Part shown: one piece after another, positions 24,108-35,873 of the stretch
How positions within the stretch are numbered: position 1 is the stretch's first letter
How the letters are laid out: each line of letters begins with the position of its first letter
DNA from: Macrocystis pyrifera
Taxonomy: Eukaryota > Sar > Phaeophyceae > Laminariales > Laminariaceae
Length of the DNA: 64,000 nucleotides
Reading direction: 5' to 3'
Assembly (NCBI GenBank): GCA_031763025.1
Contig: JASSKH010000026.1
Location: forward strand, 6,994,408 to 7,058,407
The notes under the pieces: generated by a model
The model's input: the letters and a program-made list of their open reading frames with translations, nothing else
Databases searched by the model: none
Told to the model about the DNA's origin: nothing
Made by a program: the position numbers and the translations under genes

Positions 24108-25030
24108 TAGTAGTCGGCCTGGTGCCTTGCTGCCCTGTCTGCCGTCTCCTTCCTACTTTCGTCCACCGCCGTTTCCGTTCTACTCTTGCTGTTGCCCCCC
24201 CTTGCCCCCATTCACTTGGTCGGGTTCCTTCCACTCCTCCTGTTGCCCCCCCTCCCCTCATTCCCATGGGCACCACCCACGGCGGATGCGCGGCCTTTCC
24301 TACTCAGCTGTGCCCCATCCTCGTGCCACTTCACCATGAGCCGTTCGACTGCTTCAAGGATCCCCCGCGGGGACCACGTCCCCGCCTTTTTTGCTGCAGT
24401 GGACCACGGCGCAGTCTCAACTCCAAACACCAAGGGGGATTGTTCCGTTGATCCTTCGTGGCTCGGAACTCCCCAAGGTCTTCGACTTCCTCAAGGTCTT
24501 TGACTATGCATCTTCAGCAGTGTGCTAGGTCTTGTACTGTCGGCCAGGTTTCGGGTTCTCCCCACCAGCCATCGTCCTGAACGTTACCCGACTGGGTAAT
24601 CGCTCCCTGCTCTGCCGTGCCACGACCCCTGCGAAACAGAGACGCCGTTTACGGATGGTCGTTTCGATGCTCTCGCAACGTGTCATCTTGAGGGCCTTCA
24701 CGTGCGAGAGGGTGGCATGGTCAGTACGAAGTCGGCGTTGGAAGCCAATGACTCGCAGAAGGACTTGGTGGTGACCCGTTCGAAGCTTGGCAAAGTGTTC
24801 CGCTCTGAGGGTCCACGTCACACACCCGTACAGCAGGGTCTCAATCACCTCCGCCTTCAGCATTCGGACTTTCAGGCTAAGGGAGGCGGTCGTCCCATCA
24901 TAAAACTCCGGGCCGAACCGTTTGAGGCACGCCCGCAGGAGACTGATCCATCGATCGATTTCGAACGAGAGGTCAGGGTTTTCGGGGACAATGCTAACCA
25001 GGTACAAGCTGGACCGTCTGTTTATACCTA

Positions 25031-26690
25031 CCCACGAAAACCCTGACCTCTCGCTCGAAATCGACCGACGGACCCGTCTCACGCGGGCGTGCCTCAAACG
25101 GTTCGGCCCGGAGCTGTATGATAGGACAACCGCCCCCCTTAGCCTGAAAGTCCGAATGCTGAAGGCGGAGGTGATTGAGACCCTGCTGTACGGGTGTGTG
25201 AGGTGGACCCTCAGAGCGGAACACTTTGCCAAGCTTCGAACGGCTCACCACTAAGTCCTTTCGCGAGTCGTTGGCTTCCAGCGCCGACTTCGTACTGACC
25301 ATGCCACCCTCTCGTACGTGAAGGCCCTCAAGATGACACGTTGCGAGAGCATCGAAACGACCATCCGTAAACGGCGGCTCTTCTTCGCGGAGGTCGTGGC
25401 ACGGCAAAGCAAGGAGCGATTACCCAGTCGGGTAACTGGTGGGGAGAACCCGAAACCTGGCGGACAGTTCAAGACCTGGCATAGATGCATAGTCGAAGAC
25501 CTCAGGGAGATCCCAGCCACCGAAGGAGCAACGGAACTTGCCCCCTTAGTGTTTGGAGTTGAGACCGCACTGTGGTCCACTGCACAGCAAAAATTGCGGG
25601 GAAGTGGTACCGGGAGGTCCTCGAAGGAGCCGAACGGTTCATGGTGAGTTGGCACGAGAGGATGAGGCACAGCTGAGTAGGCAGCGCCGCAAATCCGCAG
25701 TGGGTGGTGTCCAAGGGAAGGGGGGGAGGGGGGGGCAACAGGGAGTAGAAGGAAACCCGAACAAGGGAATGCGGGGAGGGGGGGGAACAGGAGGAACAGA
25801 AGGGAAACCGCGGTGGACGAAAGTAGGAAGGAGATGGCAGACAGGGTAGCAAGGCACCAGGCCGACTAGGAAGTAGAACATGCCTATGCTACTCGTGCCG
25901 CCAAATGGTGCAGCTGGTTCGAACGTGGTCTTCCTTTGTCTTCTTTTTTATTTTTGCGCTTGATCCTCTGTGTTTTTCATTTTATTTTTTTCTCTTCCTT
26001 TCTTCTTTTGATAAGCCTTGAGAAGGGAGCCGTGTGGCGTGGGCGGATGACGAGCCTGCTTTGCTTGTTTCGTATTGTCCGACGCCGAGGGGCGGGGCAT
26101 AGTTGACGAACGCAGGACGGAGACGGCAGACAGGGTAGCAAGGTACCAGGCGGACTAGTAGGGAGAATCTGGCTATGCTACTCGTACCACAAACTGCTGC
26201 GGCTACCTGGAGGGTGCTTTGTGATTCAGTTTGCGTGTTATTTTCCCCTGGTTCCTATTAATAGTCTTACTCTGTTTATAAGTAGTGATGTTTTTAGCCC
26301 GTTCTTTTCGAGTGTCTGCCACATGCCCTGCGGGGAGGCACGATATATATTTTTTTTTTTTCTCCTTTTCTGTTTCGATTTGTTTTCTATATTTTCTTGA
26401 CTTTTTGTTTATCTTTGTCCTCTTTCGTTTTCTCTCTTGCATATAATGTGTGTGTGTCGTGCTTGTCATATCCAGTATGATATGACATTGCATTGTCTAC
26501 TCTGTACCGTGCTTGCTCCATACGCAACAATGTGTGTGTGCAATAGTATCTCTGATGTGGCGTAGTTTTGTGACCACAGAACTTGCATCTCTCTAGGATT
26601 GAAGAATCGGCACGGACACTGGTTGTGCTGGATTTCGACGGGTAGAAAGAATGTTTAATGTGAAGAACACCCACATATATTTTCACCCTG
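25031..26690 (+). mobile_element. LINE 3' half, right arm of an inverted duplication
   Basis: Plus strand reads [20 protein letters not shown], then [20 protein letters not shown], then the C-terminal tail to about 25865. The 3'UTR with its internal duplication follows (26090-26220 repeats 25800-25930). It ends TTTAATGTGAAGAACAC at about 26665-26681. The joint with the left arm near 25030 is a short palindrome: TCAGGGTTTTCG at 24976 and CGAAAACCCTGA at 25037. Confidence 0.82.
26256..26263. other. TATTAATA, candidate MITE excision footprint
   Basis: This LINE 3'UTR copy reads GGTTCC-TATTAATA-GTCTTAC, whereas homologous copies (minus strand at about 13.02 kb and 23.59 kb) read GGTTCT-TA-GTCTTAC and GGTTCT-TA-TTCTTAC. 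The difference is TA changed to TA-TTAA-TA. Other occurrences start at 21854, 21896, 22158, 22872, 32102, 33003, 37346, 41558, 46407, 53578, 54711, 55251, 55282 and 63743. Confidence 0.6.
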
Positions 26691-27360
26691 GACAATCGAC
26701 AATAGTCCAATTGTCTACTAATAGCTTCCTATTGCAATTAACTGTCTCATTGTGGTCCCTAGTTCTAACTAATTGAAACGTACCGAGCTCTTTTGTCCAG
26801 ACAATTTCTACTATTAGTATTAGTAGATGACCCCCGCCTGGCCCTATTGCCCAGACAATTCCATTTTATAGGCACTCTCCGTAATAAATGGTCCGGATAA
26901 TTCCTAAATTAATTGTCCGTCCAATTTTAGTTAATCGACCGTCTCCTAAGGCATTTGTTCCGACATTTCCAATTAGTAGACCACTGTCTTCCAAGTCCAT
27001 TGCCCCCACTACTCCAATTAATAGACACCCCCCCAAATCATTTGTCCCGGACAATTCCAATTAATAGACTCCTACATCAATTGTCCCGAAAATTCCAATT
27101 AATAGACATCCTCCCGAATCAATTGTCCCGACAATTCCAATGGATATACTGTCTCCAATATCAGTTCGATTTCAATTAGCATAGCGGATTTCGGATCAAC
27201 TGTTCGGGCACTTCCAAGTACTAGACAGTATACAAAAGCAATTCTCCGGAGAATTTAAACCAATAGAATATCTCGTAAATTACATTTGCTGACGTTTCCG
27301 GACAACGTCAATTGGTAGACAGTCTCCTAAATCTTTCGCCCGTACAAATCAAATTATCAG
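26690..27360 (+). repeat. Degenerate AATTGTCC satellite, first block
   Basis: Units of roughly 40-55 bp built on TTGTCC(C)GGACAATTCC, AATTAATAGAC and TCTCCTAAA words. Strongly diverged. Same words as the next blocks. Confidence 0.65.
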
Positions 27361-27544
27361 CGCATACGGATTCTTTTTGTCTCGTGAATGTTTGAAATGT
27401 TTTTTTTTTTTCATGATTTAGATCTGAACACATGGGCTATGCGGCATTTCGTACGTACGAACGTGAAATGCATGCCTGAAGTTGATATGTCCCGCGCTTT
27501 TCTCCTTATGCTTTGCCCCTACAGCAGTGTCATGCCGTTGTCTA

Positions 27545-28205
27545 TTGAATGAAATTGTCCGGGCAAGTGATGTGAGAGACTTGTCTAGCAATTGAAATCG
27601 TCTAGACAATTGATCTTGGGAGACTGTCTATTAATTGGATTAGTTCGGACGATTGACTTGGGAGACTTGATTGGAGTGGTTTGAACAGTTGATGTCTGGT
27701 GTGTGTTGTCTTCACATTAAATCGTCCTTTTTACCCAGCTTCATCAGCACACCCGGTGACCGTCCTCATTCCTTATCCTAGAGAGATACTAATTCTGTGG
27801 TCACAGACTGAGACAGAGGAAGACCAAAAACTAAAACAATTCGCAAAATCATGGGTCAAAGCAAGTGAAATAAATGCCAGCGTACCAGGTATATACGAGG
27901 ATACAACACAAGCAAGACCAAAAAAAAAGAACATGGTGCTTTCTACCAATTGGAGGTTTCCGGACAAACGATTTTGGAGACTATCAATTGAAATTGTCCT
28001 GGCAATTGATTTTCAGAGACTTACCCATTAATTGAATTTCTCTGAACAGTTGATGTTTGGTGATTTTTAACCAATGGAATTGTCCGGCCAAACGGTTTTG
28101 GAGACTGTCCAATGATTGGAATTAGTTGGACAGTTGGTTTCGGAAGTAGTCCCAATTGAAATTGCCCGTACAATCGAGTTCTGGAGGTCTCTGTTATTCG
28201 AAAGC
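27545..28205 (-). repeat. AATTGTCC satellite, inverted block
   Basis: Same family in opposite orientation (AATTGTCCGG, GGGAGACTGTCTATTAATTG). Interrupted by a LINE 3'UTR fragment at 27697-27935. Confidence 0.6.
27697..27935 (-). mobile_element. LINE-type 3'UTR fragment
   Basis: GTCTTCACATTAAATCG tail, then GAGAGATACTAATTCTGTGG. Best matched by 35440-35870, a subtype distinct from the main LINE. Confidence 0.6.
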
Positions 28206-28429
28206 TGGCATCTAATTGTAGAGCTACAAATGGTTTGGTCAGCACACTATTGATACAATACCCCGCTACGACGACTATTGCCTCTACAACAGGATCAGGA
28301 AGTTCCTGTAAACCCTATCATTTGCAAGGCATTTTTCTTTGCCTTTTCACGAGTACTATGAATACAACAAATATCTACAAGGCCATGACATTTCTCGAGC
28401 AGTTGAATTATTTAGCGGCGTCTGAACTG

Positions 28430-28745
28430 AATTGTGCGGATAATTCCAATCACTTTCCGATCGCCGAAGTCCGTTCAGACAATTCCGAAATTGACAGCAC
28501 CCGAAATAATTTTTCGGACAATTCCATTTAATAGGCGGCATCCGAAATCAATTGTTTAGACAAGTCCAATCAGCAGACAGCACCCGAAATCTACTTCTTA
28601 GACGAGAGTCCGATCAGCAGACAGCCCCCGAAATCAATGTCTGGACAACTTCAGTTAGTGGAGAGCACCCGAAATCAATTGTCTGGACACATCCGACTAA
28701 TGAACCAGCATCCGAAATCGGTTGGCTGGATAATTTGCCGACAAC
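28430..28745 (+). repeat. AATTGTCC satellite, third block, period about 43 bp
   Basis: Here the units are clearest: CCCGAAATCAATTGTCTGGA followed by a variable CAGCAGACAGCA-like part, repeating about every 42-44 bp for six to seven units. Confidence 0.7.
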
Positions 28746-28749
28746 CCCT

Positions 28750-28880
28750 GCTCGTACACCCCCACGAGTAGAGTACTACGCACGCTGGAATATGGCCGTC
28801 TTCCTCGCTGCTGTGTCAGCCTTTCCCAGCTTGCCTTCCTAGTTCAACCAATATGCCAACTGCACCCGTCATCAACTCTT
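28750..28880. repeat. Left half of the 12.25-kb-type repeat, split by the 29-32 kb LINE
   Basis: ACACCCCCACGAGTAGAGTA to about CACCCGTCATCAACTC. The right half resumes at 31999. Confidence 0.6.
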
Positions 28881-28883
28881 TTT

Positions 28884-29046
28884 TATAAATTTTGAAATAC
28901 GTCAGCTGTGTGTTCGACTGATTAAATAGTTGATACTCAACTTTGCAAGCTGCGTAATACGCCTAGTCTATAATCCATTTTTACAGAATTTTACAAGTAT
29001 TGTGATAAACCGAGCGCGCGTATTCTATATGTGATTCCTTGTCAAA
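28884..29046 (-). repeat. Interspersed repeat F, copy 2
   Basis: Reverse complement of 21908-22085. It sits between the split repeat and the LINE tail. Confidence 0.6.
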
Positions 29047-29047
29047 G

Positions 29048-31998
29048 ATATGTGTGTGTGTTCTTCACATTAAACCGTTCTTCTACTCGTCGACATCCAG
29101 CAAGCCCAGTGTCCGTGCTGATTCTTCACCCTAGAAAGATACGAGCTCTGTGGTCACAGACTACGACACAGAGATAACACACCGTAATGCATTAATAGCC
29201 TACGCAATACCATGCCTTCGCACTAGGTGCGGCCGACACAACATACATACGCCAGCAACCAAAATACACCATAAAGAAAGAGAAGCGACGAAGAAACCAA
29301 ACCGAAAAAGAAAAAGAAAATGAAAAGGAGAAGAATCCCAAATAAATAAATAAAATGGGAAGCCAGAGCTCAGACACATACATACTTACCCCGAGCATGA
29401 GCCAAAAGGGACGTGCAAGGGGAAAGATATGAGAAGGAAAAAGGGACTATGCATCCCGGTGAACACTTAACTAGGTAAAAAGAGCAATAATGAGTGGGCC
29501 AAAATACGCTCGTCACCCACCCACTATGTAGTGTACTTCTTTCATAAGGATAAGAAGAGAAAAATATAGGAAAAAGTTAAGTCATGGAAAAAATCAAAAT
29601 ACATACCGAACGGCCGCAGCAGTTGGCGGTACGAGTAGCAAAGAAAAGTCCAACCTATTAGTCGGCCTGGTACCTTGCTACCCTATCTGCGGTCTCTCTG
29701 CTACTCTCTTCTATCGCGGTTTCCCTTCTACTCCTCCTGTTCCCCCCCCTGCCCCCATACACTTGTACGGTGTTCCTTCTACCCCTCCTGCTGTTACCCC
29801 TCCCCCCATTCCCTCTAACACTACCTGCAGCGGATGCACGGCGCTGTCTACTCAGCTTTGCCTCAGCCTCGTGCCACCTGCCCATGAACTGTTCAGCTGC
29901 TTCGAGGATTCCCCGGTACCACTTTCCCGTCTGTTTTGCTGCAGTGGGCCACAGTGCGGTCCCAACTCCAAAGACTAAGGGGGAGTCTTCCGTTGATCCC
30001 TCGGTGGCTTTGAACACTCTAAGGCCCTCAGCAATAGCCCTAGGCCAAGTCTTGGGCTGCCCGCCTGGTTTCGGGCTCCTCCCACCAGCGATCGTCCCGA
30101 ACATCGACCGACTGGGCAATCGCCCCTCGTGTTGCCGCACCAGAGAGCCCCCGCAAAGAAGAGTCGCCGTTTACGAATGGTCGTTTCGATACTTTTTCGC
30201 ATCGTGTTATCCTGAGCGCCTTCGCATACGAGAGGGTGGTGTGGTCCGTGCGTAGTCGGCGCTAGAAGCCAATGACTCGCAGAAGGACTTCGTGGTGGGC
30301 TGATCGAAGCTTGGCGAAGTGGTCCGCATTGAGGGTCCACGTCACGCAACCGTACAGCAAGGTCTCAATCATCTCGGCCTTCAGCATCCGGACTTTCAGA
30401 CTAAGCGGTGCGTTCGTCCTATCGTACAGTTGCGGACCATACCGTTTGGGGCATGCCCGCATCAGACGGATTCGTCGCTCGATTTCGAAGGAGAGGTCAG
30501 CGTTCTCGTGGATAATGCCTCCTAGGTATAAACACTGGGTCGTCTGTGTATACTTTTGGCCTGCAGCTTCGATCGCGAGCGGTGAGGTGGTAAACGTCTG
30601 ATCCGGTGTTCGTAGGAGCATCGTCTCTATCTTCTTCTCGGATACTGTGAGACCTACTGCTTCGAAGACAGTCACGATGACTGTCATCATTCTTGCAAGG
30701 CCTTCCGCCGACTTCGAGACTATTCCTGCGTCGTCTGCATACAACATGCCCCACACAGCCCTTTGCACGCACGCCAACGGTTCCTCTTTTCCGACAACCC
30801 TGTCCTCTTCGAGATGAACCAAATCCCTTACGATGCATTCGTCTTTGCTGAGGCGTACCAGCACGATGTGTATCGCAGCGGCGAATAACACGTTGAAACA
30901 GTAACGGCGATAGTACGCAGCCTTGCCGCAGCCCCTGGGTTACATTGAACCAGTCCGAGTGTTCACCGTCATCCGCACGCACGCGAGCCCGCATGCCTTC
31001 GTGAAAATTGCGAATGATTGTGAGCATCTTGGTTGGTACACCAAGGCGTGTGAGTACCTCCCACAACAGTTCTCGGTCGACAGAGTCGTACGCTTTCTGC
31101 AGGTCGATGAAGCACATGTACAGGGGGATTTTCTTCTGCCGCCCGAGCTCCTGCAACCGGCGCACGACAAACAACATATCGACTGTTGACCGTGCGGGGC
31201 GGAAGCCGCACTGTTATTCAGGGAGTGTGTGCTCGGTCTCGCAGTAGCTGCTTAGACGGGACGCAACGATTTTCAGCAACACCTTGCCTGCGTGAGCAAC
31301 AAGCGAAATACCTCTGTAGTTGTTGCAATCAGTTCTATCCTTCTTTTTGTGAAGGGGTTTTATGATCGCATCTTTCCATTGCTGGGGGACTTCTCCCGTT
31401 GTTACCCAAACGTTAACAAGGATGCTGTGAAAATACTGCACGAAAGCGGGGTGGTCAAGTTTCAGTACTTCGACCAGGAGACCATCTGGTCCAACGGCTT
31501 TCCAGTTTGACACACCCTTCACTGCTTCCATCATCTCGTCCATGGATGGTTCATTTCCAAGGGACAGTTTCAGCGGTCGTGGTGGCACTAGGTCGATGAT
31601 CGTGGGGTCAAGTTTCAGCGATTTCGTGTTCAATAGTTTGTGGTAGTGCCCCGCCCATCTTTCACGAATTCGCGCTTGATCCCGCAACAGCGTGCCATCC
31701 TCGTCCATGATAAACTGTTCACTCCTCGCTTTCGTACCTTGCAACCTACCGTACTCTTCAGGTGCTTGTAGAACCCTCGTTGATCGGAACTCGCGAGGAA
31801 TTTCTCGGTTTCAGCGGGGGGGTACTCTTCAAAATACGCATTGACTCCTGCGGCGACCACTTCCTGCAGATTCGCACAGGCGGATCTCAACTTCTTCCAC
31901 GCTGTACTATCTCGGGGGTAGACACGCAAGAGCTGTCTCGCATCCTCCCTCGCTGTCCATGCTACTTTGAAAGCGAGCGGCTCCCCTGGATGCTGCCC
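29048..31998 (-). mobile_element. LINE copy lacking the endonuclease, 5'-truncated
   Basis: Minus strand: linker (WTAREDARQLLRVYPRD, 31630-32000), RT N-terminal half 31214-31744 ([48 protein letters not shown]), palm 30497-31177 ([31 protein letters not shown]), 30262-30891 ([40 protein letters not shown]), C-terminal tail 29658-30140, then 3'UTR to a (GT)n/TTCACATTAAACC end at 29048. About four frame changes. Same family as 12.6-16.8 kb. It lies inside a split copy of the 12.25-kb repeat. Confidence 0.88.
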
Positions 31999-32515
31999 GG
32001 GTCTATAAACCTCTTGCCCATCCCCTCTGTTCACGCATGCCAACGATTCAATACCTCTCCACAAAGCTCAGATTTCCTCCGTTCAATCTTCTACTATCTA
32101 CTATTAATATATAATACTCCTACTATCATGCTCTGTCCACTACTGATTCATTCATACGAATGATACGCAAGCAGTTATGTGTGCACGTAACGTATGTAAT
32201 GACGTACGTATGTCGTGCCTGCCGTATCGGGTACTGGAGAGGTATAACGACCCGGATACACCCGCAAATGGTTCATTATGCTCGGCTCTCAAGTTTTTGG
32301 TTTGGTTTTAGTGCTGAACCACTTGCCTATACGAAGTTTGCTTTGTGCACCCGCTCTATTTTTTCGTTTTCTTCCAAGCTCCTTCACCCTTGGCGACCTA
32401 TCATGTCACTTTATTCAACATCGTACTCCAAACCGGGTACGACTTGTGATTAATTTTTGGTCAAGTCACGTCGCTCGTGGTGGGGTTGTGTAGTTGACTC
32501 GATTACAGGCTCAGC
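31999..32515. other. Right half of the split repeat, then no recognised feature
   Basis: 31999-32090 completes the repeat begun at 28750. The rest is unassigned and contains a TATTAATA at 32102. Confidence 0.5.
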
Positions 32516-32516
32516 A

Positions 32517-32790
32517 GCGATATTCTGGACAAGCCGTGGTCACCATCGTCGTGCCTCCATTTTTACCGCGCATACAACAGGGTTCACCATTCCCACTGCT
32601 CGTTGTGGATTTTTATCGAATGAATTTTCATCACGCATACCGCTCTCGGGCTTTCCACTGTTTTCATTTTTTAAGCAAGATGAAGTCCTTGTAGGAGTAC
32701 GCACCCGGTGAACCCACGAAATTGATCTTTGTAGACACGCGGACCACCTACATTACCTGTTGCCCGAGCCATCGGGGGCGCCGCTGTACC
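32517..32790 (-). mobile_element. Degenerate SINE copy
   Basis: Diverged relative of the 20.4-kb SINE (TTCTGGACAAGCCGTGGTCA, ACGAAATTGATCTTTGTAGA, GCGGACCACCTAC). The poly(A) tail has been lost. Confidence 0.7.
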
Positions 32791-33535
32791 CATTTTTCGC
32801 CCCAACCATAACATAAAATCACTGGCAAAAATATTGACCAGTAGATTAGCACTGCTGCCAGTTGCCTGTTGCCGCTTCATATATACTTGTGCCAGTGCCA
32901 GCCGTTCAGTTTTTTTTTCCCAAAAATATTTTGGTTGTGTGGAACTCGGCTCGATGTCCGGATGCGTACGTCAATCGTACCTACCGCCGTACACGCAGCT
33001 ATTATTAATAATAGCTCTGTTGTTTGCTCCTTTTCCCCCCTTGAGCAGAGGAATTTGTAGGCGATAATTGCAAGATATGTCTTTTAAACGATTTTAGTAC
33101 TGCAGTCCCGTTTGGGTGACAAACTACTTGAACTTTGACTGGTTTGTTCCCAACACGGTACTGCGGCTCTAAAAGGGTTAACCGATCGTCCGGTAATCTT
33201 CCAGGGGTTGGGGTGGTTCGCTGTTGGTGGGCTAAAATACGAAGCAAGAAGCCCCTTCCTGGTGGGATCAAGATGGGCGTACAACCAACCAATAACTCCT
33301 ACGACCCCAACCCTAACCAAAGATGCCAAGAGACAGCGTTTTCACCCCTTGACAGACGGACAGCAACTTTTGCCTTGACATGCCTTGACTGACACCAATA
33401 TACTAGGCTTTAGTGTGGAACTCTCGCGCCCTACACCCTTCACAGCGCAGGATTTGCCTTCCTTGACATGTCTCCTGACGTCTTTGACCCTATGACCCTA
33501 ATCTTCAAATCATCACCCTGACCCCAAACCGGACC
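32791..33535. other. Mostly unassigned; includes a MITE C copy
   Basis: MITE C at about 33094-33182 ends CGGCTCTAAAAGGGTTAA. This is the empty-site counterpart of the MITE A insertion at 42522. Nothing else recognised. Confidence 0.5.
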
Positions 33536-33837
33536 AACAAACGGCCCGAAATCGGCAAAATAAACGCGATTGCCCCGCTTGAGCATTTCGTTTTGTTATT
33601 CCGAACGAGCTGACCACCAGTTCCCCTCTTTTAGACCATTATATAGTGCTGTCCATCGCCCGGAAACGTCCCGGAAATATGGTATCGAATGAAATGTGAA
33701 CACTATGTACCGGAGATAATTTCAAGTTGAATACTTGCATGCGGGTTGTCTTTTCTTTTTACCCAGTTACATCAACACTGAACACTATCAATAGCTGATC
33801 AACACCCTGTCGACGGGCAGAAATTAAAGGTAGGACC
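33536..33837 (+). repeat. Direct repeat, left copy (about 300 bp)
   Basis: Matches 35235-35530 in the same orientation: CCCCTCTTTTAGACCATTA, CCCGGAAATATGGTA, CAACACCCTGTCGACGGG. No TG…CA ends or adjacent primer site seen, so I do not call it an LTR. Confidence 0.65.
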
Positions 33838-34010
33838 CTGAGTTCAATTACCCGGGTACCCGGCGGGTATACCCGTCAGGGTCCTACCCGTTTGACGGGT
33901 AGAGTCCGAGCTCATTACCCGCGGGTAATCGGAGCCTGAAGGGTAATTGGGTTGTCGGGTACCGGGTACCCGGGTACCCGCGGGTACACGAAAACCCGCC
34001 TGTAAGGTAT
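33838..34010. repeat. GGGTACCCG island, left
   Basis: Dense nested palindromes of ACCCG/CGGGT (TACCCGGGTACCCG, ACCCGCGGGTA). A second island lies at 34960-35110. Confidence 0.7.
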
Positions 34011-34959
34011 TCCCGGTTCATCATGCCTGCACAATTTTCTTTTAGAAACCCTTTCTCAACACGCACTCACGCAAGCCAAGCACCCAAACCATTAACTAGC
34101 TACATGCAACGCTCAAGGGGACGCCCACGGCACACGGCAGTATCGTCGCGCGGGACAAGCTGGGCACAATGAGCCGAGAGGCGAGCGGTCCTGACCCGAT
34201 CTCCCAGGAGAGTGAATTTCTGGCGGGGGGCGATCTTTCTGAGAATCCTGCCGAAAGTTCCAAGTCGCCTGTACAGTGTGCAAACCACCCTCGAAAGCGA
34301 TACAGACAGCAGCAGCGACGACAGCGACGACTCTGCAAGCCCCGGCTCTGACAGCAGCAGCAGTGGAGAGTCGGATCAGAGCGTGCTCCTGTGATGCTGG
34401 CCCCTTGTCCCTGCTGAGTTTAGGGGTGTAGGTGTGGGTAGCCGCTTCTTTGTGAGCAGCCATGTACTCGTTTCTTTCATGCTTCTTGTTTTTTTTTTTC
34501 CTATCCGTCCACGATTTCTTCGATTTTCGAGCACAGACAGGCGGTTGTTGATATGTTATCGACGGTAGTTCCGCATTACTATGATGATGCAGCGGATTGT
34601 AATTCAGCGCCACACGGTCAATCATCATGAATGACGCAGTGCTACTTTCCGATGTCTGCCACGTACTGATTGGGTCGAAAAATGTTCACAGCGTAGTCTT
34701 CTAAGCGGGAGAGAGACCGTCAACCAACGCCCGCATCGTAGGTATTCGCAACATTTTCCGCGCATTCAGACCCACAATATCACGCCAGCGCAATGAAGTA
34801 ATACACGACACGGCAAGTTTAGGCGGCTTGTGTATCGAATCAATCACAAAGAAACTGTTCGTACTCGTCGTTTCGGCATAAAACACAGTAGTACTGCACG
34901 CTTTCCCCCACTTCAACGCCATTTGTGGCATTGAAATATGGAGAAAACACCTCAAGTGT
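34011..34959. other. Unassigned sequence between two GGGTACCCG islands
   Basis: Contains a short CAG/CGA-rich tract (34300-34370) and frames of 60-171 codons on both strands with no recognisable domain. No gene called. Confidence 0.4.
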
Positions 34960-35110
34960 ATGTCCGGGTACCCGGCAAAAAAAAACGGGTACCCGGGCAC
35001 CCGGTCGTCAAAATGGCATTACCCGGCGGGTAGGGTAGGGTCCGGGCTCCAAAATTTGGCGGGTACCCGTTCCTGGCGGGGTGCACGTTCTGGGCGGGTA
35101 CCCGCAGGGT
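34960..35110. repeat. GGGTACCCG island, right
   Basis: Same word set as 33838-34010 (GGGTACCCGGCA, CGGGTACCCGGGCACCCGG, GGCGGGTACCCG). Confidence 0.7.
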
Positions 35111-35124
35111 CCAACCTCTACGTA

Positions 35125-35229
35125 TTACGGGGGACCATAGTAAACAGGACCAAATATTGTTAGTAAAAACACCTAAAGATATAGGTTTTTATGTATGCCA
35201 TAGGTCCTGTTAACTATAGACCCCCGTAA
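35125..35229 (-). mobile_element. MITE family A copy
   Basis: Complete, reversed orientation, TA flanks. Confidence 0.85.
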
Positions 35230-35234
35230 TAGTA

Positions 35235-35530
35235 GCAATACAAATGCCCCAAAAACGGCAAAAAAAAACGCGGCTGCGCCGCTTTAGCATTCCGTTTTTG
35301 TTTTTCCGAGCGAGCGGACACCATTTCCCCTCTTTTAGACCATTAGTGCCGTAAATCGCCCGGAACCGTCCCGGAAATATGGTACCGAGTGAAATGTGAA
35401 CACTACGTACCGGAGACGATTTCGAGGTGAGTACTTGAACGCGGGTTGTCTTCTTTTTACCTGTTGATAGGTACGTCAACACTTTTGAAGCGATCGTAGC
35501 TGATCAACACCCTGTCGACGGGTACAAATA
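35235..35530 (+). repeat. Direct repeat, right copy
   Basis: Pairs with 33536-33837; roughly 80-85% identical by eye. Confidence 0.65.
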
Positions 35531-35539
35531 CCGACGAAC

Positions 35540-35870
35540 ACACACACAGCACACAGCAGTAGTAGCAGTGTCCGTCCTGGTTCTTATCCTACTTTTACGG
35601 GAGTCCATAGTTAATAGGACCTATGGTATGCATAAAAACCTGTGTATTTACCTATTTTTACTAACAATATTTGGTCCTGTTAGCTATGGACCCCCGTAAT
35701 ACTACTGTAGATAGATAGATAGATACAAATCTGTGCTCACAGACAGCAGACCTGTGCGAGAAAAATTAAACAAAAAGTAAATCGCAATTTGGTCAAAAGG
35801 TAAAAGCAAGGAAAATGCCAACGTACCGGGCACGAGAACGAAACAACACAAGCCAGACCAGAAAATAAGC
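35540..35870 (-). mobile_element. LINE-type 3'UTR fragment interrupted by a MITE
   Basis: Same subtype as 27697-27935 (GTGTCCGTCCTGGTTCTTAT, GATACAAATCTGTGCTCACA, ACAACACAAGCCAGACCA). A family A MITE (35595-35699) splits it. Confidence 0.6.
35595..35699 (+). mobile_element. MITE family A copy
   Basis: Complete; left flank is TT instead of TA, right flank TA. Confidence 0.8.
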
Positions 35871-35873
35871 GAA

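Larger units (their letters stand above)
23060..25030 (-). mobile_element. LINE 3' half, left arm of an inverted duplication
   Basis: Minus strand encodes the RT C-terminal region (24525-25000: [40 protein letters not shown]) and the C-terminal tail (24212-24433), followed leftward by the LINE 3'UTR. It carries MITE A copies at 23224 and 24003. It is mirrored by 25031-26690. Confidence 0.8.

Noticed and set aside
33536-35530. LTR pair of a small retroelement
   Set aside because: The direct repeats lack TG…CA ends, a primer site and a polypurine tract.
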